Assembly (NCBI GenBank): GCA_001949185.1
Contig: BDGG01000002.1
Span: 5,136,448-5,200,447 of the forward strand
Source: Ramazzottius varieornatus
Lineage: Eukaryota > Tardigrada > Eutardigrada > Parachela > Ramazzottiidae
Length of the DNA stretch: 64,000 nt
Direction: 5' to 3'
Numbering within the stretch: position 1 is the stretch's first letter; each line of letters opens with the position of its first letter. Positions 1 to 13,400 of this stretch are shown here, piece by piece. Position numbers and translations under genes: made by a program. The notes beneath the pieces are model-generated. The model had not been told where the DNA came from. It saw nothing but the letters and a program-made list of their open reading frames with translations, and did not search any database.

Positions 1-3000
1 ACGTTCGCCAAGCGCAGTGATGAACTGTAGAACCCGGAAGCCGAGGTCTCCGACAGACACCGTGGTCGGGTCCGGCCTTTTTCTTTCTCTATAGGTAATT
101 ACGGTTATGGCAGGTCCAACCCGATCGACGTATGATGTCCAGCTTTTGGGTACACGGCGGGACATGCCGCCAAAGGAAATCTGTCAGGAGCAGACGGCAG
201 ACAAGTTGTTAGTGAAGCATTGACATCTGTTGAAGTGGCCCGAAATGCCGTATGCGGGACAGCCAGGGAGTATTGTCCGATCCCGTTGAAGAGTGAAGAG
301 GGGATAAGCTGGCAAACCTGGCGATGCCAGCAAAGCTCAGCAATTAATATTTATCGGTACTTTCGCCTGGCGTTCGCGCTTGCTCTTCCTTCTCCGGCCA
401 GCTGTCCACGTCGTGTGCCGGTTGTACGTTCTGCCACAGTGTGCAAATACACATTTCTCGCTTGTCCGTGCTCGGCAGCCATTACTTTACCAGGGAAGGA
501 AGCCCATGAAGGTGATGCAGTGAATGAGCAGTTCAGCAGTTCGTAACCGCCCGATGAAGCAAAACATCGCCTGTCAATACTAAGCCTGATATCGTGACAA
601 CTAGCGCCATTATCAGAAATGGCAGTTGAGCTCCACCAAACAGTTTGGCTTGTCAGTGTTGTTCAATTGCTCATTTTAGCAACGGATCTAGACTAAATTC
701 ACAAGTGGACTACTTTTTCCACGTTCTTGGCCTCTTTTGGAAGCTTTCCTCCCATCTTTGCTTACATTGCATAATTTTGTTTCGTGCCTCGAGGAAATAC
801 TATCCGTCCAGACGCGCTCCGTGATATCTCGCTAGCGCGACGCTGCTGTATACCGCTAGCTATTTGGAAATATTAGATCGGCTTTATTGTGAAATTCTTG
901 AAGGTAAACTATACAGTAGCAACATTGGAAACTGATGACGGGATGATCAAACTGTTGGTTCGAATTCTGGCTATACTGGTTCTCATCTAATACGCCCATA
1001 TTTTTATCAAGTATTTTTTTCCTGAGTCCATTTCGTATGGTCGTGGTTTATTTGATGCTCATGAGCATTGGGATCTAATCTGCATGAAAATGTAGCGAGC
1101 GTCTGGTTACGCTTTGTGAACTTGGAACCATCAATTATGCTTGTCGCGTGCCGGGCTTTTATCGCGATACCGTTACCTCAGTCGGTTGACTGCCGATACG
1201 CTTTGTTCGCCAAGCTTCCATCTTTCGTTCGTGCATGAATGATTGTCCGATATAATGGCCCTGCGCATGCAGGTCGGCTTCGTTTGCCAGCGATGCTTCT
1301 TTTGGGAGATGGGAGGAACGCTTTGCAGTTCGAAACTGAGGAATTCTCTTGAAGTAGGATGGATTTGGCTTTTCCGCGAAACACATTAGAGGAAAAACGC
1401 CCTCAAAAAGCTTGAGCTGGCTTTAGAACTGTTTGTCTTTTCCAGCTTACGATGGGAGACATTTGCTTCGAAGAGACGTTCGTTCACTGCACTTTAGTTT
1501 TGTGAGCGGGATATCGAAAGGAGTTATTAGGGGAACATCCTGCAGATTCAATAACTCAGCCCTACAGAGAACCTGTCACATCGACCCGTATTCAGGATCG
1601 TCGATTTTCGTCAATAGACTCAGTACTGAGGCAGGATTTACAGTTCGCGAACGAGCAGCTGTATTTGCTTCAGAAGCAGAACTAATGACGGTATCCAGCA
1701 GTTACGTAAAAGCCGAAAGGTAAAGTTATACAAGGTAGCATAATGATGATTTAGCCTTATAGCGCACGCGTGATGCCATATTTTATTGCTTGGTCATCAA
1801 GGCATCAGTCAATGAAGTCAGGTTTCCAAGTGCAGACATCCTCCGCCTATCAAATATTTAAAATGCGAAGGAACGTTGTGCTGCATAGTAGTTTTGTGGT
1901 GAATGGTCCAGGGATTACTGTACTCACTACTTGCACATTCGAAAAACAGAAGTGGATCAATCAGAATGAAAACTGAGCAAATATTGGACGAACATGCTCG
2001 TCGCCGTCTCTGATATAGACTGACAGATTGTGCAAGAATGTTTGACTATGCGTCGTTGGCAATTTGTTCCGACAAAGCTATAAATGGCTGAAATATAGGA
2101 GTGGCAGGAGAAGCGATCTCGAGTATCTCCGAGTAGCAAAAAACGAGGACAGGCCACAGAAATTTGTTTCAGGAAACTTCGCTACAAGCATCGGAGCTCA
2201 AATGCGACGTAGAACAAATGACACAACCCATAGCAGAAATGAACACGGCGCTTAATGCCACCCTGCTCGTTTCCGCTATGCTTCAACCCGATCGTGATCT
2301 CGAGTGACGCACATATCCGTTGTAATTGGCTGAATGTGTGCGCCGCCTGGGAGAACGATCTGGTCCAATTCGTTTGCCCACGTTCCGAATGGTGTCTCCT
2401 TTTTCCCGCTGCGACTCTTGGTATTTTTGTAACTTGTACCTCAAAGACAGCTGGGGATTCTCTGCTCAGCCGAAGAAGAAGCCGAAGGGCCGCCATCTTG
2501 GCATATGGCGCTATGGATCCTGTTGAGTACCCACGCCGGAAAAGCCAACGTTGGCGAACCTTAGTGCAACAGTTGTCGAAGGCCGTTGTTATTTCCTTGT
2601 TGACTTTTTATCTGCAGACCAGCTGGGTTGCCATTGTGGCGATAAGAAGGCTTGCTCTCTTCCGTGATCAACATGTTTGATTGCAAAACATTTGCCTCTG
2701 CAGTTGTATCATCTGCATCGGATGAGTCTCGGTTCGTAGAGGGCGCCACCGAAGCGGAAGTGCGTGTTATGGAATGGATCAACGCGTTCGTCCCGGTCCG
2801 AGCACCTCTCTTACTCTTTGCGACTTGGGTATGTGAATGGTTTCGAAATAAGAAATGGCACATTCAACTTGGAGAGGACACTTGAATGACAGACGGCAGT
2901 TTAAGTGGATTTGCACTTTTTGAAGGCTTATGAGCTGCACAGTTCAGTGAGTGTATAAGTTGCCCCTATGATAGTATTATTCGCCTGAATTCGTTTTCTT

Positions 3001-5538
3001 CTGATATTGCCCTTCTTTGTTGTTGGTCCGGAAGTCGAAGTGTGTTCGTAGTCTCAAGGGGCTTGGTCAACGTTGTCGCTGTAGCTCTTGAGAAACTCTC
3101 TCGCTGCGAGCCACGTTTCTCCAAGACGCCTAATATTTGCACTTCCAGGGCATATGTGTGAGTTTGTCGGAGTAAAATCGTTTTACGACTGTCATATTAC
3201 TCGATAGTCCGTGAAGAATTGCCGGCGAGTTTGTAAATGCTCGCACGTCTTTTGCAAGACTGTGACGAGCGTTCTCCGAGTCGGATGTGCTCCACGAACG
3301 CTGTGGTACACGCTCGTGATGTGCTCGAACGAGCAAGTATACACTGTTGTGGATTAGCTTATAGGCTTATAGCCAAATGGTGCCTTCAGTCTCTTTACAG
3401 TCGTTGACTCCACCACGCTTTGTTCAAATGTCTTCTAGAGTACCCACGATCTACATTCTCCACAATGGCTGGACCGAAAAAGTTTCTCTGATGCATGGTT
3501 TTACAGTTTAGTTTTGTCAGTACAAATAAGTTAGCTAGCCAAATACGCAAATGATATGTCCATCTGTCCGCTACTTTGATTCCGGATAGTCGATGTGGGT
3601 TCCTGAGAGCGGGTCGCTGAGTTCTTCTTTCCAATAATTATGTGTAAGCAGGCATCTGACCATTTTCTGAAAACTTCTCGAGATTTATGCCTCGCTTGAT
3701 TTTATGCTATTGATCAAGATGGAGTCGATTTTTTATGTGGTTTACTCGCCCCATGTATCGAATCGGTAAGTATTATCACTGCTGATTGCGGGAATTACAT
3801 TTGCAATCTGCCGGACACGTGATGCAGAGTTCATAACTTGTGAAGTTAGCCGCATGCCCTAATTGATTAAGAAGGTTTGCTACGGTTGATAGATTTGTTC
3901 GAGGTTGACGTTACATGAATCGGAAATGCATGGGCGAACTTCATAATGGTTCTTGTTCGTTCGAGATATTCTGCTATCCGACATGCTGTTTTGCATGCAA
4001 AGTGTAGCTTGCAGAATCAGGGAAATTCAATGCTGAGAAAATGGCGACCTCGGTGCTGAAACCGCAGAAGTTAAACAAGGTTTACAGCAGTCAGGTTTCG
4101 CCCACACCACTTAATATTCACTCCATCGCTCTGAATTTGAATCGAATTTTTACCGTATTATTTGAAGGACTTAAACGATAGGCCTTCTTTCACTTCCGAA
4201 TGATGTATGGGTGCAGTTCTCTTGTCAGGTGTGTTGTGCTATATTTCAGAGTTGGAGAAGAATACCGGTGACGAACCGGTGTAATTTGCAGGTCGACGTC
4301 GAGAATACACTTTTAACACTTTCAGCACGATCGTTTTCATGTTTGCAGAATACTACCGTCCTCTTTGTGTATACAGGAATTTTATTGGCTGGTACTGTGT
4401 TGCGCAGGCTGGTCCAACCAATAGGCAATTTTCAAAATTTCAAAATTCGCATAATTGGCAGGCCATGAACGTCAAATCTCAAAAGGGAGAACTGGTCGTC
4501 TTGATTTTCTTCTGACCGCACTGATGACTACAAAATTCATCCCAGGCTCGGCTTCGATAGATAAGACTGTCCCCAGTGCTCTAGTTTTTTCTAAGCGAAT
4601 ACCGTGCACGTGTCTCGCGCAAAGCGACGAAACACCAAATTTCACCGAAACCACCCGAAACCGTAGAAAACATTTCCAGCTTGCTGGGGTTTCGCTGACC
4701 GCTGGTTATTAGCGTTGCTTTGGTGAGAAGACCGAGGTAAATGCAAACAAAAAGACCCAGACCCGAAAGACCAAAAGCTAAAACTGGGAGGTGAATAAAA
4801 CTGAGTGATTGTATACATAAAGAGGACGGTCGTACGCAGAGTGTTAATCGGATTTAACAGATGATGCGCTCGGTGTGATCAAACTCTAACCTCAAAAACT
4901 GTCATCGAGAAGTTCTGCCGGGGAGAAACTTCAGAAAAAGCAACAAAGTGTGAGAATGTTCACTGAGCAAACTCGTGTCAATTTTTCGGTTACTCAATCC
5001 AGGCTCGATCAAGGATAACCGAGTGATGATGAATCCATCATTCACGGATCTCTGATTAGACAGTCTGTTTTTTAGGGTTCGTCGTTATGTATGACCAGAA
5101 TCTCATCATCCATTTCTGATTAGTCATAAGAGAGATAAGCCGGCAGTTGATCCCGATAGGAATCTTCTGGAGCAAAGTTCTTTCGGTTATCACGATCTGG
5201 CACTTCCCTGTTGGTTCCATCACGTGGCGCACTCTATTTTCCATCAGTTTCACGTGGTCTGCTGAGACTTGCGTCAGTATTATCTGTGCCTTCCTGTTTA
5301 CCAGTGTGATTCATTCCACTCAGCTGGCAGAATGAATGCCACAGGAGATGCTTGTTGTAAAACTCGATGGCTGCTTTTCATTCTGCGAAATTATCGATCA
5401 AGTCTAGCTTGCGTAAAGCTGTAAACATGCTGCTTTTACACCTGCAAAGCTTTGGTGCGTGGTTAATAATTCACGCGCGTTGACTGCAAAACTGGAAACA
5501 GTGATATGGGATTATGAGGATATTTTTCTGTTTTGCAG
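1..5538. other. no supported gene; upstream of IQSEC
   Basis: This 5.5-kb stretch contains only short open frames on both strands, none with a family I recognise. An ATG frame of 38 codons at 107-223 is too short and featureless to call. Part of the region is probably upstream intron or 5' flank of the IQSEC gene, because the first recognisable IQSEC exon at 5539 begins inside a codon and therefore needs an upstream coding exon. I could not identify that exon. No tRNA, repeat array or long inverted repeat is evident. Confidence 0.5.
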
Positions 5539-8500
5539 CGCTGACGCCATTCCCCGCTCCAGCACTTTCGACGGAATATCCTCCTCAGACGTAAAGGTCC
5601 TTCGTCATCCCGTCAGTTCCTGCCGGCCTCAGTCCAACTATAATCCGTCTACGCTTGCTCATCCGCACTTCCATTCGTCCAAGCCCGGGGATAACCTCGC
5701 CAGTTCCGGAAATCAGCGAAGGATTTTGCGGAATGAGCGTTCTGCCGTGTACGAACTCAGCCAAGACTTGCTAGATAAGCAGCTGGAGTTGTTGGAAAGA
5801 AAGTACGGTGGTCGCTTTCGCGCTCGGCATGCGGCTTTGGTGATCCAACGAGCCTTCCGCCGGTATTCCATGCAGAAAAAGTTTGATCGGCTTTCGGTGG
5901 CGTGTCCCGTGCAGCCCATCGGTAAGAAATGGAAAAAACTGATAGCGATGGATAATTGTGACATTGCCAAGCTGAAAAATTCTTGGGTCGGGCAGGGCGA
6001 AAATTAATGACCAATATCCACAAGACGCATCCTTGCTAGCTCGGCCACACTACTGTATGAGCGTAAGTCAGTCCCCATATCGTAATGGCAAGTCCCATGC
6101 TTGACGGGCTGACCGACTATTCCGTACTCGTACCAAAAGCAGGGTGTCCGAATTAACTTGACCTTTGCAAATGATTTTCGCCTCTTTACAGATTCGGTTT
6201 ACCCTGGAGGCCGCGTGAAGAGCCACTACGATGCTGGTGTACCTTCCAACCACCACATGGAAACACGAGTGGGAATGACACGGTCGACAAGTGCTACCGC
6301 TCGGGTCCACGCCAGCCACCGTTACGTCGATGTGTCGCCTAGCACCGGTCTTTACGACAACCTCAGCACACCGCACCGGACTCCCGCCAGCCTCAACCAA
6401 TCAAGCGGAACCTACTCAGTGATCAGCAACGATGTGCTTCCTCCTAGTGCCTCCAAGCTTTCCTCGGCCGAGCGTTCCGCACACGATGCATACCACCGCT
6501 CTGCTGCTGCTGCTCGGCAGCATCGGTCGCGTTTCGCCGCCCAGTCCGAATCGCCCGTTCGCGTAGTTCCCAACAACAGCAACAGTTCCTCCTCAGTCCG
6601 GACCGTCAACATGTCAACTGCGGTCTCTATCTGTGATGTTCCTTCTGTCAGCAGTATCAATGCGGCTACGCAAGACCTCAATACATCGCCTGTATGGAAA
6701 CGACTGGACGGACTGGATGACCAGGACAGCGGAGTTGGTTCAAGTGGGGGACTACACAATACGCACAAAGCTTTTGTGGATTATGACAACGTACCCTTCT
6801 CTTCTTCGCAAATGGCCGCGTCTCGGCCTTTCGATTCCGGACTTCCCTTGCCGTTCTCTAGAGTGGATCGAACTAGTCCGAGGAGGAACTCTGATTCGTT
6901 TCGAGCTGCGTTGGCTGTCAGTGGTAAAATGCAACAGAGAAGAGCGGCTTCCGCGTCGAGAGTTCCTGCCCTTCAGCACAAATACTCGGAAACCAGACGG
7001 AAACGACAGTATCGAGTTGGACTTAACTTGTTTAACAAGTGAGTGTTACTTGGACAAAAATACCATCGAGAATTTAAATGGCGAGCTGTTACATTTAACG
7101 TGTTTTCTTCCTGCAGGAAGCCCGAGAAAGGCATTGCGTACTTGATCGAAAAGAGCTTCATCAGTGAGGTAACACCTTACGCAGTGGCCCGGTTCTTGAT
7201 CACGCGCAAAGGTCTCAGCAAACAAAAGATCGGAGAGTATCTCGGAGTGGCTTCCGACTTTTGCATAGCTACGCTGCAGTGTTTCGCACAGGAAGTGGAC
7301 TTATGCGGCCTAGAAATCGATCAGGCTCTACGGAAGTTTCAGACCTACTTCCGGTTACCCGGAGAAGCCCAGAAGATCGAGAGAGTCATTGAGGTAATCA
7401 AGTTTGGCTCTAGATTTTTATCGATGAAATTTTATCGGTGATTAATTTTGTATTCTATTGTTGTAGGCTTTCAGCGACCGTTATTTTGTCTGTAATCCCA
7501 AAGCAGAGAGGATATTTCAGAACAGCTTGACGGTCCTCCGAGTGGCTTACGGAATAATATTGCTCAACACAGATCTCCATAACCCCAGTATCAAGAAAGA
7601 GCGGAAGATGAAACCGGAAGACTTTTTGAAGAACATGAAAGGTGCACTCGGTGACAACAGCGGTGTGGACGATCAAATGTTACGTGATATTTATTCACGA
7701 GTCAAGTCCGAGGAGTTCAAGCCTGGCACGGACCATGTCAGTCAAGTTCAACGTGTGGATAAGCAAATCATCGGTGATAACAAACCCGTAAGTGTGCTGA
7801 AGGTGTCAATGCATTCATCGACCGTGAGATTGCTCCAGAATATTCAAATTCAGTATGAACAATTGAAATTCACTTTATCATATGTAGCTGCTCTTTTTGT
7901 TTTAGATTTTGCCATTACCACACCGAAGACTTGTCTGCTTCTGTCGTCTCTATGAGGTGTACGACGAGAATCGTAAAGAAAGAGCTCACCAGAGAGAGGT
8001 CTTCCTTTTCAACGACCTGATTGTGATAACGAAACAGAATGGAACCCGGAAGAAAAACTCGCCCATCATTTACCGATGCCGCATGTACTTCCCTCTGGTC
8101 GGCACTGACGTCCAGCTTTTCTCCACATCGCAACATCCTAATGGACTACGCCTAGTCAATCGAATGAGCCAAAGAAAGCTAGTGACACTCAATGCTCGAA
8201 ACGAACACGACCGAAGCAAGTTCGCCGAAGACCTTCAAGAATCGATCAAAGAAGTGCGTACATTGCCGTATTGTAACCGGAAGTGGACTGATATTCACTT
8301 TCTTATGTGGTTTCAGATGGACGAGATGGAAAGTATGCGGATCGAAGGGGAGCTTGAGAAGCAAAACTTGACGACGAATATCGTTCGGTTCGCCGACAAC
8401 CGCGATTCTGGTGTGGCCGACGTGGACGATGCCAAGTCCAGTTCCAGCGCTTCGAGTTCGTCACCGAATCACGATGTTGTCAAGCGTTCAGTTCTTCTGT

Positions 8501-8792
8501 CCAACTCGTTACTGGACATGTCCGAACAACAAGCGATGAAACGTGAGTATCTTGATATCTTGACCGGTGGTAATGATGAAGAGTGACGATGGTTCGTTTC
8601 ATTGCAGAATCGCAGATCAGTAGAAGACTGTCAACAGGCTCGTTGGACAGTGGAATGTGTGTTGCGGGCTCGTCGGTCGCCAGTACTCAGAGTACGCCCT
8701 CCTCCGAAGACCCCGTTCCTTCAGCCAAACTGACCAAATCCTCGCTCTTCGGGAGTTTCTTCTCTCGCAAGAGTGAGAAGTATAAAATGTGA
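5539..8792 (+). CDS. IQSEC: IQSEC-type Arf guanine-nucleotide exchange factor (5' partial)
   Basis: Exons: 5539-5921, 6192-7038, 7117-7393, 7467-7787, 7906-8253, 8317-8542, 8608-8792, giving about 861 residues without the start. The order is that of IQSEC/BRAG proteins. First comes an IQ segment ([21 protein letters not shown], then [11 protein letters not shown], about residues 70-110), followed by a long Ser-rich linker. The Sec7 domain (from GLNLFNKKPEKG, about 400-595) keeps the catalytic glutamate in [10 protein letters not shown], and a PH domain (from [15 protein letters not shown], about 610-730) and a Ser-rich tail follow. In this family Sec7 loads Arf GTPases with GTP at membranes, the IQ motif binds calmodulin and PH binds phosphoinositide; these are family facts. 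The first exon starts at codon position 3, so at least one 5' exon is missing. The stop is TGA at 8790. The family assignment is firm. Confidence 0.95.
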
Positions 8793-10455
8793 TTGCTGTA
8801 GATGTGTCCGAGTTTTATTCTGTGCTTTCTGTTATGCAAAGGAGCGGTGTGTGCTTCGCGTTGCGGTTGCATGCATCTGAAAGAAAGGTCTTTTTCTGTT
8901 GGAACCTGCGAGAATGTTTTTGTACGAGTCATGGTTCTCTGTTTGAAATTTGTCTTGTGATTCCTGACCTTTTTTATCAATTATCCCAATACTACGAAAG
9001 TTTCCGGAGTTTACCGTAGCAAAGATTCTTTGAATCACACGTTACATACTGTAATGTGTGGTTATGAACTTCTACAGATCCGCATGCGCAAGAAAACAAA
9101 AAGCAAGATATGGTACGCGTTTTGTTGCGCTGTTCGCTGGTAAACTCAGTCGCATCCCATGTGAAATCTCAGATTCCGGCCCAGTGTCCAGACCCAATGG
9201 TATAGTAGGACAGCGAGAAAATCCAACAAGACGGGAAGCACGCCTTGGTTTCCAAGGTCTGGTATGCTCTCAGTACATGAGCCTTCCGTTGGAATGAGGA
9301 AATCTTACAGTTCGTGGAAGATGGAAGCGTTTCTCTGCAGTTTTGTACTGTGAAATTCGTTTCCGCTCGGGATTAAGGTTAGCCAATCAACGCTGATGCC
9401 ATCTGCAGGGCTCCCTGCTCAGGTGGCGCCCCCTTGTCTGCATGGTGCACGTCAGTTTGCAAGCCAGTCGGTTGTCTCTTGAACGGTGAATGCCATTCAT
9501 CTAAATCCTGCTTTCGCAAAACGCAAGGTTGAAGGTCCGTGTTGTATCTTGCGATTTGGATAGGATTTTTCCAGCATGTGCAACCCTATTGAAACAGGTA
9601 TGTTAAAGAATATCAGGAGGACACTTTTGAACTGGTTGGAAGGTGTTATGAAGGCTTAGTGATTTCAAAATAGGCCTAGTCTGGAAGTAGGGTAACTTGG
9701 GTTTTGCCGATCCCTGGCTGGTACGAAGTCTCTAGGAACCACCTATCCGTATTTGACAGTGTTTCAGGTACTTCATTTAATCGTTTGTGGCTTTTGGGAC
9801 AGGAAGCATTCATTTCGTCAGCGAGAATGATATGCAGAGGGATATTTTCGGCATTAAGGGTGGGATCATGGCAGCCATCGTTATGGGCCACGTGGTTTCT
9901 ATTGTTAACTAGCCGGCAACCACGTGGTATGACGTACCAAGGCTTGTAGCCGGGTTGCTGCTGGCACGATGTCATCTCATTCAAATGCGGCCACGGATTT
10001 CAGAATACCGATTACCGACTTCGGTTTCTTCGGGTATCCTCCTCCTCTTGATAAAGGATTTGCTCACAGTATAGAGTTTTCAGATCATCGGGAGGAAGTG
10101 GGAGACCAAGGAGCAGGTTGATAAAATTGTAAGATGGGAGTTTCCGGGGATTATGGTTATCACGATCAATATTGAACGGTGGCAAGTTCAAGTTTACTGG
10201 GTTCACACAACCCGAGTCAGTAACCCTGTGCTTTATCTTTTCTTATCTTTGCGGGAATTTCAATTTTGTAAGTTTGTATATTACGGGAATGTTGTTCTTC
10301 ATTGCAGATCGAACCTGAAGCTGTCGTGTTGATTTTGTTGGCGAAGTTTCGTGGCGTGCGAACTTACGTAAGGTGGTATTCGTTTCGTGTGACCAGTTAC
10401 CAGAGCTGCTCTGTACGTGGATGGTCTGAGTACCGATTAATTCCTCCCGATCGTC
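8793..10455. other. intergenic, IQSEC 3' flank and KDM5 upstream region
   Basis: This stretch holds no gene I can support. It contains the 3' flank of the IQSEC gene and the putative promoter or 5' untranslated region of KDM5. The only pattern noted is a pair of CCACGTGG palindromes near 9.9 kb, listed separately. Confidence 0.5.
9888..9927. promoter_or_regulatory. two CACGTG E-box palindromes
   Basis: CCACGTGG occurs at 9888-9895 and again at 9920-9927, 32 bp apart and about 530 bp before the KDM5 start codon. CACGTG is the classic bHLH (Myc/Max, USF) site. Two copies this close in otherwise featureless sequence could be regulatory, but a chance pair is not excluded. Confidence 0.25.
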
Positions 10456-13400
10456 ATGGCGCGACTCGCACCAGATGTCGAGTTTGTCAGACCACCGGAT
10501 GTTCCGGTCTTCTATCCTACGGAAGAGGAGTTTGCCAGTCCTATGTCCTACATTCATAGCATTAAGGATCAAGCGGAAAAGTTTGGCATGTGCAAGATTA
10601 TTCCGCCCAAGGTACTATAACCATAACTTCCCTGCTGTAACCTTTCTTTCGAATGTCTCCTCCACGAATATGCTGACTCTGTAAGGTATAAGCTATTGTG
10701 CACTACCGGGGTGATTGCCAGGACCGTATATAGACTATTCTTCACAGAGCTTCAAGCCTCCCTTTGCTGTAAATAAGGAGACCTTCAAGTTCAAAGCTCG
10801 CTACCAAAGGCTAAGTGATCTCGATGTAAGTCTTTTGTACAGTACTTCCGGTTAGCAAAAACCATGATTTCGTCGTTGGTTACTTCAGGGCTTCAGCAGA
10901 TCCCGTCACAGCTTCGCGTGTATGCTCCGAAGATTCTGGACTGACCAGGTACAGCATTGCCGCGATCAACCTCTCCCTTCATATGGCAGTACAGTCGCTA
11001 CAGGGTTGGCTCAGACGGCCTCAAATAACGCTGACCAATGTGTCTTTCTCTTTTAGGGGTGGCCAGCAGAGCTGCCTGTGCAGTCCGTAGGTGGAAAGTT
11101 CGTCGATTGGTATGACTTGTACATTGCCGTCCTCCGCATGGGAGGTTGTCGCAACACGAATACCATGCCTGATGGCTGGACATTTGTCGCCAAGTTCCTG
11201 GGAGTGGATTACAGCACACACCCAAATGCTCCGAAAGAATTAAGGCTTCTCTACGAAAAGAACCTCTTACCATATGACGACTTCCGGGCGAACGTGGAAC
11301 TTCTCCTTGGCGTATGTTCGCACTCTTCCATCTCTGCAATGACTTCTATACCTAGTTTATACGTGTACCGAACATTACCTGTTACTTTCTTGCTGTAGAA
11401 AGACAAGGATTTCTGCAAAAGCGGTCCGATGAACAAGAGTGCGGGCTGCCGACGTCTGAAGAAGGAATGTGAGCGAGACACACCGACAGTTCCTGAACCG
11501 GAACCGGATGCGAAAGACGGTGAAACCAGTAAGGCGGGTACTGACGATCAGGTCGATGGGGTCCTCCAGGAGACGGACGTTTCTAACAAGGGTCTTAGTA
11601 CACCTGAGAAGAACGAAGCCAAACGACAGCGAGCGAGAAGATCGGCCTCCAATGTCTGCTATGTTAGTTCGCCTGACATGCTACTCTGCTTATTATAGCG
11701 CATCGCAACTACCCTTAAGTTTCACATTAGCGTTACCATCGGTTCTTCTTTACAGTCGGAAGTAGTTTGTGAAGTCTGCAAAGAGACCGACGAATTCGAT
11801 AACCTGAAATTTTGCGAGAAGTGTGAAACCACCTACCACCATCGATGCATTCCCGCTGGTATCCGCAGAGACAAAGCTAAGCTGTGGTTATGTCCGAAGT
11901 GCATGAAAGAGGTGAGAATTTACCTCTTTAGTTCATGAGTTAAGCCTTTTGTGTATTACGAACGTGGATCCTTTCCATAGACTTACGAAGGTTTACGAGC
12001 CTGTCACTTCTTCGGGTTCGAGCATACATCAACCACCTACACACTGGACGACTTCCAGCGAAAGGCCAACGAGTTCAAGAAGCACCACTTCGGTTCGTAC
12101 AATGTGGGGCTGAACGTGGTGGAAGCAGAGTTCTGGCGGTTACTAGCCGATGCCAACGATGAAACGGTCGTCGAGTACGGTGCGGACTTGCATCGTGGCG
12201 AGTTGGGTAGCAGCGGGTTTCCCACTGACAACGATCGACCGTTCCTTCGCGAGTCAGAGAAGGAGTACATCGATCATCCTTGGAACTTGAACAAACTTCC
12301 CGACGATAACCTTTCCATTCTTAAACATATCACTGTGCAGATTTCGGGCATGAAAGTGCCCTGGATGTATGTCGGCATGGTTTTCAGCGCTTTCTGTTGG
12401 GTAAGGAACGATGGGAGCTGAGTAAATAAGTCGACAGGACTTTTTCCCAAGTGGCGCACGTTCTCGGTGTTATTGGCTGCGTCACTTGGATAAACGATAT
12501 AGTCAAGTTTATTTACTAAGGGGATAAATATCCAGTCTGCTTATCTGTTATGTTTGATGTGGATCATTCTTGTGTCTGCAGCACACGGAGGATCACTGGA
12601 GTGCGTCGATCAACTATCTTCACCTAGGCGAGCCGAAAACCTGGTATGGTGTTCCAGGCAGCTCAGCAGAAGCCTTCGAGACTGCCTTCAAGCAGCAAGT
12701 GCCCGTCTTGGCCGAGTCAAATCCCGACCTTCTTCACCAGCTCGTCACCCACATGAACCCGATGGTCCTTCAACGATGCGGCATACCAGTCTACCGAGCT
12801 GACCAACGGGCTGGTGAATTTATCGTAACTTTTCCTCGAGCATACCATGCAGGCTTCAACCAAGGCTTCAACTTCGCTGAAGCAGTCAACTTCTGCCTTG
12901 CCGACTGGGTACGTTTTTTTCCCTCAACACTTTACTGTATTCCCTCGATGGTTTCGCGAATCACGTCATCATGCCAGTAAACTATACCCGCACTGACATC
13001 ACTGATCGTCTGATTGTCGGCCATCACGGAACCTTGATTGGCGAGTAAACGTTGATTGAAGATGGAGGCATTTTCCATCCCCGCCGGGTAATATTTACGT
13101 TGACCGTCACGTGATTCGCGAAACCAAGGGAATACAGTACTTGTTTCGAACCCATTTTTCAGTAGATGGACTTTTCACCCACCTGTATATTTGTCCATCA
13201 CACTAAATGTGTGGTCCGCCGTATGCAGGAGCGTGATAAAGTAGACTGACTTGAATCAATTACAAGTCTCTCAAGTACTTTGTGTACCTGCGTACACAGC
13301 GTCTGTGTTTCGCCGTATTGTTTGTGTATGCAGGTGATCTAAAGTAGGCAAGAACATCAGCGCTACCCATTCCTTGCTCTCAGTGCTATTGGGTCCTGAT

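Noticed and set aside
1-30. Frame ending KRSDEL before a stop, resembling an ER retention signal
   Set aside because: Only nine codons lie within the window and other frames are equally open, so there is no way to support it.
107-223. 38-codon ORF beginning MAGPTRSTYDV
   Set aside because: Too short, no similarity, and not joined by a convincing donor to the IQSEC exon at 5539.
940-970. GGTTCGAATTC resembling a tRNA T-loop
   Set aside because: The flanking bases do not form a T-stem and no acceptor or anticodon stem fits upstream.
5459-5538. Upstream extension of the first IQSEC exon
   Set aside because: It begins with GTG, has no ATG, and a good TTTTGCAG acceptor precedes 5539; it is intron.
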